In this document: positions 17,465 through 25,595 of the stretch, in pieces
How the letters are laid out: the number at the start of each line of letters is the position of its first letter
Numbering within the stretch: the stretch's first letter is position 1
Translations under genes and position numbers: made by a program
Assembly (NCBI RefSeq): GCF_000243335.1
Contig: NZ_JH597773.1
Span: 3,528,156 to 3,592,155, forward strand
Direction: 5' to 3'
DNA length: 64,000 nt
Origin: Leptonema illini DSM 21528
GTDB lineage: Bacteria; Spirochaetota; Leptospiria; Leptospirales; Leptonemataceae
Notes under the pieces: generated by a model
The model's input: the letters and a program-made list of their open reading frames with translations, nothing else
What the model was told of the DNA's origin: nothing
Database searches by the model: none

Positions 17465-17613
17465 CAAAAAGCTCCTCTGCGTTTCGCAGAATCAGCACCA
17501 GGCGATTGAGAGCTTAATGATTCCGTAGCGCCTGCACCTTGCGTCCGCGAAAGCGCTCGAAGAGCACGCCCAAAAAAACGGCGGCAGAGAATTCCCACGC
17601 CGCCACGAGGTTC
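17465..17613. repeat. csrA-downstream segment, copy 1, with acyltransferase-end remnant
   Basis: Together with the csrA 3' end this is closely repeated at 19094-19310. Read on the minus strand, about 17514-17600 encodes FLGVLFERFRGRKVQALR, matching the C-terminal FGGLLFERVRGRKVQELR of the acyltransferase gene at 21262. So the segment preserves an old csrA/acyltransferase tail-to-tail junction. It also contains hairpins (TCTGCG-TTT-CGCAGA; GGCGGC...GCCGCC). Confidence 0.65.
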
Positions 17614-17638
17614 AGGCTCACAAACCACAAGTGAGCCT
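17614..17638 (-). terminator. Hairpin after the lipoprotein gene at 17657
   Basis: AGGCTCAC and GTGAGCCT, perfect 8-bp stem with a 9-nt loop, just after the stop of the minus-strand lipoprotein gene. No strong T-run. The position matches similar GGCTCA...TGAGCC hairpins at 19307 and 21079. Confidence 0.5.
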
Positions 17639-17656
17639 CTGGAAAAAATAGTGGAG

Positions 17657-18793
17657 CTACTCCTGGATCTGAAAGCCTGGCGCATTCAATATCAGATTTC
17701 GACGGGAGCTGTCTTTCAGGTTACGCTCGGACGTAGAAGAGTAGGCCCCTGCGTCCGTAACATCGGGGCGATCACCGGAGCTGCTTTCGGGAGAGAAGAC
17801 CTGGTCGCCATCATCGCTATCAAAGAACAGCATGTTCTCACGAATCACTTCGATAGTGATACCGTTCGGCTTCTTTGAAAGTGTCGATACCGGCAATACG
17901 ACAACGTAAGCCTGATCGTAACCAAACCGGGAAATATCTGCCGGCAGATTGAACGACACCGCGTCATTACTTGATAGATATGCTGATTGCGTATGCTGCA
18001 TAGGGAACAATGGCGTTTGAGATTCGTAAAGAGCGCCCATCTTCCCATCTGCTACTGCGATCCGGGGCGATTCAGAGGTCTGGCAACTCCAATCTCCCAT
18101 TGTTGCACCCGCCATGATATCCACTAACGCGCCATTACTGGCAAGCTCCGCCGGACAGCTATCGAGTAGAACGGTATGAGTAACAAGTCCGCGCTCAATA
18201 AACCAATTATCATAAGCGTAATAATTGGAATAATAAGCCTGCCAGTAGCGCCTGTTGGGATCAGAGACTTTTTCGGGAGGAAAGAATACGTTGACCGATT
18301 TCAGGACGAGTCCTATACGATCGTAGGTGGTTCCCATTTCAGAAAGATCAGCGCCGTAAATATAACCCAGCTCTCCCTCACGAATGGCAACATGGAAGCC
18401 CATGACGCAATCCCGTCCATTCGCATAAACCCCGCTACTCGGGTCCACAATGCTGACGCCGTTCTCAAATGTCTCGGTCCCGGGCGCGGGCCCACCTTCA
18501 GATTCAGGAAGGAAACCGACCACATCGCAAACAACCAGCGACATGACGGAAGGCGTCAGGAATACGTCAGGGAATCCGTCCCCCGTACCGTCACCTTCCG
18601 ACCGCGAAGCGGCAGCCGGATGGGAAGAAGTGCTCGCACGCGAAGAAGAAGCAAACTGAAAATTCAACCCGGAAAAGGGCATGAAACCCAGAAGCATGAA
18701 CATCGACAGGGTATCGTCGTCCTTCGACTTCCCACAACTGAGGAATTGGCTCATAGTGAAAAGCGTCAGAAGAAAGGTACTGAATCGTCTCAT
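17657..18793 (-). CDS. Putative lipoprotein of unknown function
   Basis: 378 aa. Signal peptide MRRFSTFLLTLFTMSQFLSC with lipobox FLSC, then GKSKDDDTLSMFMLLGF, a D-rich stretch followed by a second hydrophobic patch that other lipoproteins in this window share. The mature part is acidic, Ser/Tyr-rich, with four or more Cys and no domain that I recognise. Surface or periplasmic location is inferred. The gene is bracketed by the two csrA-flank copies, suggesting it arrived by insertion or by duplication of the flank. Confidence 0.75.
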   Translation of the reverse strand: MRRFSTFLLTLFTMSQFLSCGKSKDDDTLSMFMLLGFMPFSGLNFQFASSSRASTSSHPAAASRSEGDGTGDGFPDVFLTPSVMSLVVCDVVGFLPESEGGPAPGTETFENGVSIVDPSSGVYANGRDCVMGFHVAIREGELGYIYGADLSEMGTTYDRIGLVLKSVNVFFPPEKVSDPNRRYWQAYYSNYYAYDNWFIERGLVTHTVLLDSCPAELASNGALVDIMAGATMGDWSCQTSESPRIAVADGKMGALYESQTPLFPMQHTQSAYLSSNDAVSFNLPADISRFGYDQAYVVVLPVSTLSKKPNGITIEVIRENMLFFDSDDGDQVFSPESSSGDRPDVTDAGAYSSTSERNLKDSSRRNLILNAPGFQIQE

Positions 18794-18870
18794 CTTTTCA
18801 ATACTCCTTTAAATAAGGCTATCTCAAGAACTAACAGCAACTTTGGTTTCTCAGGGCTATTCGCATGACC

Positions 18871-18901
18871 TTTAGAGGCCATCTCAAGAGTGGCCTCTAA
18901 A
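18871..18901. promoter_or_regulatory. 11-bp perfect inverted repeat upstream of the lipoprotein gene
   Basis: TTTAGAGGCCA and TGGCCTCTAAA with a 9-nt loop, 78 bp before the start at 18793. It could be an operator or attenuator for that gene. The rest of 18794-19075 holds no gene that I can support. Confidence 0.45.
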
Positions 18902-19075
18902 CAAATCCAGCAACATCAAAGCAATCCTGACTCACACATCAAGTCACTTCGAAGGCAACACCCCATTTATACACTAAATGTCCAATATTAAGTCAAGACT
19001 GCAACAAACAACAATTGATGCAATCATTTTTTGCTCGCGCCTGAACAGCCACCATGGTTTTGGCTTTCCGCTATC

Positions 19076-19159
19076 ATGATCGGCGACGATGTCGAAACTC
19101 CGGCACCGGAATCGCTGGATAGCGTGGCGTCGCTGATCAAGAAAAAGAAGCCGAAATAA
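19076..19159 (+). pseudogene. csrA: Deleted csrA copy
   Basis: A 27-codon remnant: MIGDDVE (csrA residues 13-19) joined in frame to TPAPESLDSVASLIKKKKPK (the csrA C-terminus). About 40 central codons, including the whole RNA-binding core, are missing, so it cannot be a working CsrA. The join keeps the frame and a stop codon. It marks the left side of the second flank copy. Confidence 0.8.
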
Positions 19160-19306
19160 CAAAAAGCTCCTTTGCGTTTCGCAGAATCAGCACCAGGCGA
19201 TTGAGAGCTTAATGATTCCGTAGCCCTCACCTTGCGTCCGCGAAAGCGTTCGAAGAGCAGGTCAAAAAAAAAGGCGGCAGGGAATTCCCACGCCGCCAGG
19301 CGGTTC
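19160..19306. repeat. csrA-downstream segment, copy 2
   Basis: Close repeat of 17465-17613, with the same TTTCGCAGAATCAGCACCAG block and a matching acyltransferase-end remnant (minus strand) around 19220-19290. It differs from copy 1 by scattered substitutions and small indels, so the duplication is not brand new. Confidence 0.7.
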
Positions 19307-19338
19307 AGGCTCAGAAATCACAGAATGATTCTGAGCCT
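19307..19338. terminator. Hairpin after the beta-propeller lipoprotein gene
   Basis: AGGCTCAGAA and TTCTGAGCCT form a perfect 10-bp stem with a 12-nt loop, 10 bp past the stop at 19348. The central 30 bp recur without change at 21079-21108. Confidence 0.6.
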
Positions 19339-19347
19339 TTGAATATA

Positions 19348-20886
19348 TCAGTTATATCGGACGAGAACCCCGTTAACGCCGGAGTATACCGCTTCTACGC
19401 TGACATTATCAAACGTGTAGCTTCCAGCACCACGGATAGTTCCACCTGCATAGACCGCACCGCTTGGATCAACGGAAAGCGTAGTGAAATAAGAGAAATC
19501 ATATCCATCTCCGGATTTTGCCACAGCTGCATTCCCCGAGCCATCGTACTTCAACAGAAGGGGGCTATAGCAGCCTGTACACTGCGTGGTTACGCTTGCA
19601 TTGTTGCCGAACGAAACGGAGTTGTTATCGTACGCTGCTCCTGCGGCAAACAGACTACCGCCTGCATCCAGTCCTATTGCACGAATATCGGTCGAAGCCG
19701 AAGACTCTGTTGTGGTCTTCGCCCATACAGGCGATCCAGACGCATCGTATTTCACTACCAGTGCATTCAAACCACCGGCATAGGCGCCCTGCGGGCTGAC
19801 GGAATTTCCTAAACCGACCGCAGCTCCACCGTTCAGCCAACCGCCCACGTAGACGGCACCGGATGCATCCACTGCAACAGACGAGAAGGCGGTGGAGGTT
19901 TCGCCTGATTCAGTGGATCGTGCCCACTGGGCGGTACCGGCCGAGTTATATTTTACAAGCAAAGCGTTGGAATCGTTTGCATCTCCAGAGACGGTCACAC
20001 CGTTTCCAAAGTTAAAAGGGAGGGCAGAATCGACGTTGCCCGCAGCGTAGATATTCCCACTTGAATCCAGAGCAACATCGGTAAAAGATGCATCGTCAAA
20101 TCCGGTGTCGGCAAGCGTTCGTGCCAACTGTGCAACGCCGGCCGAGCTATACTTTACAAGAAGTACACCGTGCCCATAGGATGGGCCTCCTGTATCGGGG
20201 ACTTCTCCTGTCACGGTCACGCTATTGCCGAAATTATAAGTCCCGGTACCGACGACGCTCCCAACGACGTAAATAGCGCCGGCAGAATCCACTGCCAGTG
20301 CATTGAAGGAAGAATCGTCCGGTCCTGTTGCGAGCGTCCTGGCCCATTGTGCGGCACCGTTCGAATCATACTTTATCAACACACCATGAGACGGAAAAGC
20401 CGATGGGCCTTGCAGGGTCACACCATTCCCACAATTCAAAGCAGTATTGCCCGTTACTGTACCGACAACGTAAACATTCCCCGCGCTATCCGCGGCCACA
20501 TCAGAGAGTGATACCGACGCCCCACAAACGGTTGTTGCCCATTGAGCAACACCCGATGCATTGTATTTAACCAGAAGCGAAGTGTTCGCATAGGCTACAT
20601 TGAAGGATGCTTGAACACTGTTCCCAAAATCATACGTACCGCTAATCCCTCCGTATGTCACGATATAGACGTTCCCGGCCGAATCCACTGCCGATCCCCG
20701 ATACTCCGATGCGCCCGTTGTTGCCTCTGCGGGAGCGGCGGCCCAGCTCGCATTGAGCGATGACCCGGCAGAAGAAAGAAGGAAGAACAGAAGTCCTTCA
20801 TTTCCATCGCCGTCCTTACCTCCGCAAGCAGAGGCGAAATTGAACATCAGAAGCGCCCCCAATAGTATTCCTGATAGTCGTTTCAT
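19348..20886 (-). CDS. Lipoprotein with seven SBBP-type beta-propeller repeats
   Basis: 512 aa. Signal peptide with lipobox ASAC, then GGKDGDGNEGLLFFLLSSAG. The rest is about seven repeats of 60-65 residues with the pattern (A/V)DSAGNVYVVG ... FGNxVTxxG ... LLVKYxxxGxAQWAxT. That is the SBBP (beta-propeller repeat) family, so one seven-bladed propeller on the cell surface or in the periplasm is expected. The ligand is unknown. A perfect TGTGA-N6-TCACA box lies 29 bp upstream. Confidence 0.88.
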   Translation of the reverse strand: MKRLSGILLGALLMFNFASACGGKDGDGNEGLLFFLLSSAGSSLNASWAAAPAEATTGASEYRGSAVDSAGNVYIVTYGGISGTYDFGNSVQASFNVAYANTSLLVKYNASGVAQWATTVCGASVSLSDVAADSAGNVYVVGTVTGNTALNCGNGVTLQGPSAFPSHGVLIKYDSNGAAQWARTLATGPDDSSFNALAVDSAGAIYVVGSVVGTGTYNFGNSVTVTGEVPDTGGPSYGHGVLLVKYSSAGVAQLARTLADTGFDDASFTDVALDSSGNIYAAGNVDSALPFNFGNGVTVSGDANDSNALLVKYNSAGTAQWARSTESGETSTAFSSVAVDASGAVYVGGWLNGGAAVGLGNSVSPQGAYAGGLNALVVKYDASGSPVWAKTTTESSASTDIRAIGLDAGGSLFAAGAAYDNNSVSFGNNASVTTQCTGCYSPLLLKYDGSGNAAVAKSGDGYDFSYFTTLSVDPSGAVYAGGTIRGAGSYTFDNVSVEAVYSGVNGVLVRYN

Positions 20887-20914
20887 TATTTCCTCCTGTT
20901 TCGCAGTGCTCCGA

Positions 20915-20930
20915 TGTGACGAAAATCACA
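20915..20930. promoter_or_regulatory. Perfect CRP-type box
   Basis: TGTGACGAAAATCACA, an exact TGTGA-N6-TCACA palindrome, 29 bp before the beta-propeller lipoprotein start. It has the same half-sites and spacing as the two boxes between ccoO and ccoN. So close to the start it could block or activate transcription. 20931-21261 otherwise holds only the hairpin at 21079. Confidence 0.65.
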
Positions 20931-21078
20931 GGATCAGAAAGCACTCACCGTGACTGCACCCGGTCCAATCCCTGACAAACATCACACTATAGCACCAGAC
21001 ACACGATGAACGACATCGAGTCAATAATATTTCCCAGTCCAGATTCATTCAGATGGCTCCCGTTCTCACAATGGCTCC

Positions 21079-21108
21079 GGCTCAGAAATCACAGAATGAT
21101 TCTGAGCC
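21079..21108. terminator. Hairpin identical to the one at 19308
   Basis: Thirty bases identical to 19308-19337, with arms GGCTCAGAA and TTCTGAGCC. It is 154 bp beyond the stop of the minus-strand acyltransferase gene. It is the third sign of repeated sequence in this neighbourhood. Confidence 0.55.
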
Positions 21109-21261
21109 TCCTGAAAACTGAGGAATGATGGCGAGACCGTAGATATCAGAAAGACGCGACTGTGGGGAGGCTGACGCCGGCCCGGGAGAGGCTATCAAGA
21201 GTTCTGAAAGCCCCTGTCGAGCGGTTTGTTTAAGCCACACCCCAGAAGCACATTCTCTCGC

Positions 21262-22866
21262 TCAATACTCGGCCAGTATAACGTCCATCGTGTCGATGAT
21301 CTCATAGCGCAGCTCTCGCAGCTCCTGAACCTTGCGTCCGCGAACGCGTTCGAAGAGCAGGCCGCCGAAGAAGGCAAGGGCGGCCTTGAGGCGTCGGCCA
21401 TGAAAGACCGAGAATCGCCAGAGACGGCCCATCATATAAACCATGATCACGGCGACGACGCTTGCAAAGAAGGCGGGATTCTCGCGAATCCAGACCGGAT
21501 CAGCCCAGCTCAGGTGTGTCGCTGCCTGTGTCGCATACTCCGGCCCGAAATGCAAAACAGCATAAAAGATGCCGACTCCAAAGAGCGGATACGTGATCAA
21601 GGCGACGATGAACGCCGCAATGATGGCCTGTTCGTCTCCGTCCACCTGAGCGCCCTTCTTTACATCGACGACTCTGTAGCGCATGAAGCCGGCGGCGCGA
21701 CGCGGAAGCCAGTTCGCCAGATAACCATAGGCGATGAAAGGAAGCAGCAGGATGCCTTTGAACAGAGCGATGAGATGATGACCGATGGCTTCAAGGTTAA
21801 CCTGCCGCCGGATGGTCTCGTCGTCAAGACGCATGGCCTTCAGCTTTCGTCTGTATTCCTGAATCAGACGCTGTAGCTTCTCTATGACCTTGCGCCCGTC
21901 TGCGTCCTGACTCGCCGCCTGGATGCTTTCGGCGACGCTCTTGCTGAGAACGTACTTCTCTTTTACGTTCTCAAACGTTCCCATGTACTTTTGCGAGCTT
22001 CGCACAAATAGATCGGTGGCATCATCGATCAGCGGGACCAGGCTTTCCTCGGGAATACTGATGATCAGCCGTTCGATGTCGGCCTGGAGTCGATTCTTGC
22101 CGGCGAGCATCAGACTTTTTTCGAGCTGAACGCGCTCCTTCTCGCTCAAAGACGAATAGTCCAGTTTGCGATCCTTCATAAGATCTTTCAGCTTGAAGGG
22201 CTTGCCGAAGATGATGCAGACGGAGCTCTGAAACTTGTTGATACGATCGTAGAAATACCCATAAGGAACGATGCGCAGGTTCAGGTTATAATCGAACTCC
22301 TTTTCGGCAGCGAGGGCGAGCATCATAAAGCCGAGCTTGATCTTGTTCAGTTTACGACTGTCTGTGGAGCGCCCTTCGGCATAGATATTAAAAAGTCGGC
22401 CCGTTACAAGGCGCTCTACGGCATCATCGATCATAGCCTCATTGGCCTTCAGGCGTTCCTCTTCGCTGATTCCGCTTTCGCCCTTATCCTGCGCTCGCGA
22501 AACGGGCACCATCAGGGCATAGTTCTTCAAGATGTAACCGAGGACGGGGATGTTCGTGATCGTATCTTTTGCCGCCGTCGCCACCGGATGACGCACGACG
22601 GTTAGCAGATTGAAGAAGTCGAGCAGCGAATTGGGATGATTCCCGACAAGAAAGACGGCGCCATCGGGCGGGATGTTCTCCAGGCCGATGGCCTCGATTT
22701 CAGAATGCTGCGTTCTGGCAACCGTACGGAAGAGAGAACGTAGAGGATAATAGAACAGACTGGCGCTGCGTCGCACCGATTCAATGCCATGATAGATCCG
22801 GCCGCTCTTAGAATGAGGGCTGTGGAAAAAACGTCCGATAAGCGGTAGCTTGCTGAATAGACTCAT
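21262..22866 (-). CDS. PlsC-like 1-acylglycerol-phosphate acyltransferase family protein
   Basis: 534 aa. The acyltransferase domain is near the N-terminus: NHPNSLLDFF (catalytic His and Asp) at about residue 76, FNIYAEGRSTDSRKL (the EGRS substrate-binding block), then a long helical region. Hydrophobic segments at about 360-380, 410-440 and 465-485 make the C-terminal half membrane-embedded, larger than simple PlsC. A role in phospholipid or lipid A precursor acylation is likely, substrate unknown. The C-terminal residues (LLFERVRGRKVQELRELRYE) have decayed copies near 17550 and 19250. Confidence 0.85.
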   Translation of the reverse strand: MSLFSKLPLIGRFFHSPHSKSGRIYHGIESVRRSASLFYYPLRSLFRTVARTQHSEIEAIGLENIPPDGAVFLVGNHPNSLLDFFNLLTVVRHPVATAAKDTITNIPVLGYILKNYALMVPVSRAQDKGESGISEEERLKANEAMIDDAVERLVTGRLFNIYAEGRSTDSRKLNKIKLGFMMLALAAEKEFDYNLNLRIVPYGYFYDRINKFQSSVCIIFGKPFKLKDLMKDRKLDYSSLSEKERVQLEKSLMLAGKNRLQADIERLIISIPEESLVPLIDDATDLFVRSSQKYMGTFENVKEKYVLSKSVAESIQAASQDADGRKVIEKLQRLIQEYRRKLKAMRLDDETIRRQVNLEAIGHHLIALFKGILLLPFIAYGYLANWLPRRAAGFMRYRVVDVKKGAQVDGDEQAIIAAFIVALITYPLFGVGIFYAVLHFGPEYATQAATHLSWADPVWIRENPAFFASVVAVIMVYMMGRLWRFSVFHGRRLKAALAFFGGLLFERVRGRKVQELRELRYEIIDTMDVILAEY

Positions 22867-22981
22867 GTTCCGTTCCCTGAACCGTGAAGTCGGCGTCAGA
22901 TTCCGACATCAAGTGCTGTGGATATTCTGCACCGTGCATCTATAGATCAACCAACAAAATCAGGGCAAAAAATCTTTCCAT

Positions 22982-23149
22982 ATGAAGCCCGATGACTCGG
23001 TGCTGTCAGGAGGAGAACGGGGCGACCCGGAGACGACGCTTAGCCTCGCCGACCGGAGCCACTTTTGCGGTGGCTGCGACAACTGTTGCAGGAAAGCAAC
23101 ACAGATCGGCCAGCAGATCGAGGTCTCAGGAATATTTTCCTCACGATAA
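22982..23149 (+). CDS. Possible small Cys-rich protein
   Basis: A 55-codon frame with the cluster HFCGGCDNCC near its middle, which could bind a metal. There is no Shine-Dalgarno sequence. The same stretch can form two hairpins (AGCCAC/GTGGCT and GTTGC/GCAAC), so a structured RNA is an equal alternative. Otherwise 22867-23340 has no gene that I can support except the inverted repeat at 23207. Confidence 0.25.
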   Translation: MKPDDSVLSGGERGDPETTLSLADRSHFCGGCDNCCRKATQIGQQIEVSGIFSSR

Positions 23150-23206
23150 AAAATGGAAGGACCGGTAGATTGCGAATTACTGAATGGGTTTCAAGTAGGA
23201 AGAACA

Positions 23207-23252
23207 CATCACAAGCGACCTCAAAACCCGGGTTCTCAGATCGCTTGTGATG
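23207..23252. promoter_or_regulatory. 12-bp inverted repeat upstream of thiolase
   Basis: CATCACAAGCGA and TCGCTTGTGATG are perfect complements around a 22-nt loop that itself contains AACCCGGGTT. It lies 88 bp before the thiolase start. It may be an operator or a 5' leader hairpin. There is no T-run, so termination is less likely. Confidence 0.5.
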
Positions 23253-23340
23253 CGTATGAGTTTTCCTTAAAAGGGCACGTTTTCGGACGCGCTCCTGAGT
23301 TTATTTTCAGCGAGAGCTGAATTGAAAAAGGGAGAATACA

Positions 23341-24690
23341 ATGAAATTTGATCGAGATGGCGACCGCCTGGTCATAGCAGGCGCAACACGGACTCCGATC
23401 GGACAGGCCGGCAAGAGCCTGACCGAGTACGACTCCTTCCAGCTGGGCGATATGGTCCTTGCGGAAATCATTAAACGTACCGGTGTAGACAGGAACAAAG
23501 TAGACGGTCTGATCGCCGGTGAAATCGGCCAGAGCTCCAAGGCTCCGAACGTGGCGCGCGTTATGGCCGTTAAGGCAGACCTGAAACTCGAAGGTTCCGC
23601 GGTAACCGTCGCCAACAACTGTGTTTCCGGATATGAAGCCATCAATGAAGCGGCCCGTCGCATTCTGCTCGGCGAGAACGACGTGGTAGCGGTGATCGGA
23701 CAGGAGTCCATGACCAACTACGGCTATTATCTGAATAACGCAAAGCGCGTCGCAAAGACCGCCTCGCTCGATAAGCTGAAGCAGAACTGGAACGAGATTC
23801 CCGGAATGGAAGAGGTCACCATCGTTGATGCCGTTGTGGAAGGTCTGACCGACCCGGTTCGCGACGCGATGATGATTGATACGGCCGAGGTTGTGGCCCA
23901 GAAACTGGGATTGGACAAAGCCACGCTCGACAAATACGCTCACGGTTCTTACAAAAAGGCATACGAGGCGCTGGAAGGCGGCAAGTACGATCCTTACCTG
24001 ATGCCCGTGAAGCACAGCAAAGGCGTGCTGGACAAAGACGAATATATCATGTCGAAAAAAGGCTTCGTAGAGAAGCCCGACCGTTTCGAAAAAGCGGGCG
24101 CCATCTTCGAGCATCCTGAAATGGGCGGCATGAAGAAGTTCTACGACCGTTACGGCAAATACATCGGTAAAAGCTATAGCGACGGCGTGCAGGGCGCGGT
24201 GAGTCTGTTCAATGCCTGTCCTCAGTCCGACGGAGCAGGCGGATGCATCGTCACCACCGAAAGCAAGGCTAAAGAACTCGGCCTGACTCCTCAGGCTTAT
24301 ATTAAAGGTTGGGGTAACTATGGCGTCGATCCCGTTATCATGGGCCTGGGCATCGCCTATGCCATGAAAAAGGCTCTGGAAAACACCGGCCTGAAGTGGG
24401 ACGATATCGGTAATTTCGAGATTCACGAAGCCTTTGCCGCAACCGCTCTGGGCAGCATGGTCGTCGTGCGCGATGAGTTCGGTTACGACCTCGTGGCTCG
24501 CCTGGAAAAAGGGGATGTTAACCCTCACGGCGGCACGCTGGCCCTGGGCCATCCGCTCGGAGCTACCGGTCTGCGTGTCCTGATCAATCAGATCATGGGA
24601 CTGAACGCAAGCGGCGCCCGCTACTCCATGGGTTCCATCTGTGCCGGCGGCGGCGTAGGCGGATCGTTAATCCTGGAAAAATTCGGCTAA
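23341..24690 (+). CDS. Thiolase (acetyl-CoA C-acetyltransferase family)
   Basis: 449 aa. Condenses two acyl-CoA or cleaves 3-ketoacyl-CoA. The nucleophilic Cys is in NNCVSGYEA (about residue 99), the catalytic His residues are in FEIHEAFAAT and GGTLALGHPLGATG, and the second active Cys is in SICAGGGVGGS. All are present, so activity is expected. AGGGAGA precedes the ATG. It is longer than typical 390-aa thiolases, mainly in the loop region (about 195-255). Isolated gene with its own terminator; a TetR gene follows tail to tail. Confidence 0.95.
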   Translation: MKFDRDGDRLVIAGATRTPIGQAGKSLTEYDSFQLGDMVLAEIIKRTGVDRNKVDGLIAGEIGQSSKAPNVARVMAVKADLKLEGSAVTVANNCVSGYEAINEAARRILLGENDVVAVIGQESMTNYGYYLNNAKRVAKTASLDKLKQNWNEIPGMEEVTIVDAVVEGLTDPVRDAMMIDTAEVVAQKLGLDKATLDKYAHGSYKKAYEALEGGKYDPYLMPVKHSKGVLDKDEYIMSKKGFVEKPDRFEKAGAIFEHPEMGGMKKFYDRYGKYIGKSYSDGVQGAVSLFNACPQSDGAGGCIVTTESKAKELGLTPQAYIKGWGNYGVDPVIMGLGIAYAMKKALENTGLKWDDIGNFEIHEAFAATALGSMVVVRDEFGYDLVARLEKGDVNPHGGTLALGHPLGATGLRVLINQIMGLNASGARYSMGSICAGGGVGGSLILEKFG

Positions 24691-24710
24691 GAAATTCGAA
24701 ACCTCTGATG

Positions 24711-24748
24711 AAAGGGGAGGCGTCCGATGGGCGGCTCCCCTTTTTGTT
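24711..24748 (+). terminator. Rho-independent terminator of thiolase
   Basis: AAAGGGGAG (24711-24719) pairs with CTCCCCTTT (24735-24743), followed by more T residues. Strong intrinsic terminator 20 bp after the stop. Confidence 0.85.
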
Positions 24749-24796
24749 GCTATCGAACGCCCGCTCTACTTTGCAGGCGAATCACTGGCAGACCGA

Positions 24797-25444
24797 TCAG
24801 GCTTTCAAATAGGTGCCGAGATAGGCGACAACGGCTCGCTTCGCTTCCTGTACTAACGGCTCGATCAGATCAGCATGCTTTCGATACGAGAAGCGAAGCA
24901 CACTGTCGCCGATAGCAAGGCCGATGCTTGCAATCTCTTCTTCTCGATCGAAGGGCTCGATACCGAAATGCTGATGCAGGCCGTCAAGACTGACGCGAGC
25001 CATGCGCGTATCGATGTCCTGACCGAGCTCGCGAGCTCCGCTGAGCATCGCACCGTATCCGTATACAAGACGCGGAAAGGCGGTTTCGCTTTTGGTAACG
25101 TCGACGGCGACATCGATGAAGCGCTCGATATAGGCCTGCCAGTTCTTGAACTTCTCGCTTTCCAGATCGGTGGCCTGCTCGATCAGCATCTCACCATGGA
25201 GCATGCGGATGCCAAGAAAAATGGCCTCGATGTTGGGGAAGAAATGATACGCAGACGGACGCGGAATCTCGGCGCGTTCGCAGACCATCGCAAGCGTGAT
25301 CTCTTCGGGCGCTTTCTCCCGTAAAAGTTCAAGCGCCGAAGCAAGCAGCGTCGCCCGACGCGTGCGGCCCTGCTTGCTTGTGAATTTAAAAGGACGCGGA
25401 GCAAGCTCCGGAAGAAGAGAGGCATCAACAAGTTTCGTATCCAT
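24797..25444 (-). CDS. TetR-family transcriptional regulator
   Basis: 215 aa from ATG 25444 (AGGAGG upstream). Helix-turn-helix at about residues 25-70 (TRRATLLASALELLREKAPE, then MVCERAEIPRPSAYHFFPN). The C-terminal ligand domain is typical and gives no ligand clue. It lies between thiolase and the ion channel gene and is divergent from the latter. Its target is not evident from sequence. Confidence 0.88.
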   Translation of the reverse strand: MDTKLVDASLLPELAPRPFKFTSKQGRTRRATLLASALELLREKAPEEITLAMVCERAEIPRPSAYHFFPNIEAIFLGIRMLHGEMLIEQATDLESEKFKNWQAYIERFIDVAVDVTKSETAFPRLVYGYGAMLSGARELGQDIDTRMARVSLDGLHQHFGIEPFDREEEIASIGLAIGDSVLRFSYRKHADLIEPLVQEAKRAVVAYLGTYLKA

Positions 25445-25595
25445 TAGAAATGGAATCCTCCTTTGAAAAAAGCCTGGTGTCAATCAGGAACTGCAAAAAA
25501 GGACAGGTCGAACAGCTCAGCGAGCAAAACAGCCCGATTAGCGAAGCAGGAAAAAGGGTTGAACCAGAGCGCGCTTCCCGTAGAAACCGCTCAGC

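Noticed and set aside
23236-24552. 438-codon frame on the minus strand
   Set aside because: Antisense to the thiolase gene, which has all catalytic motifs. No independent support.
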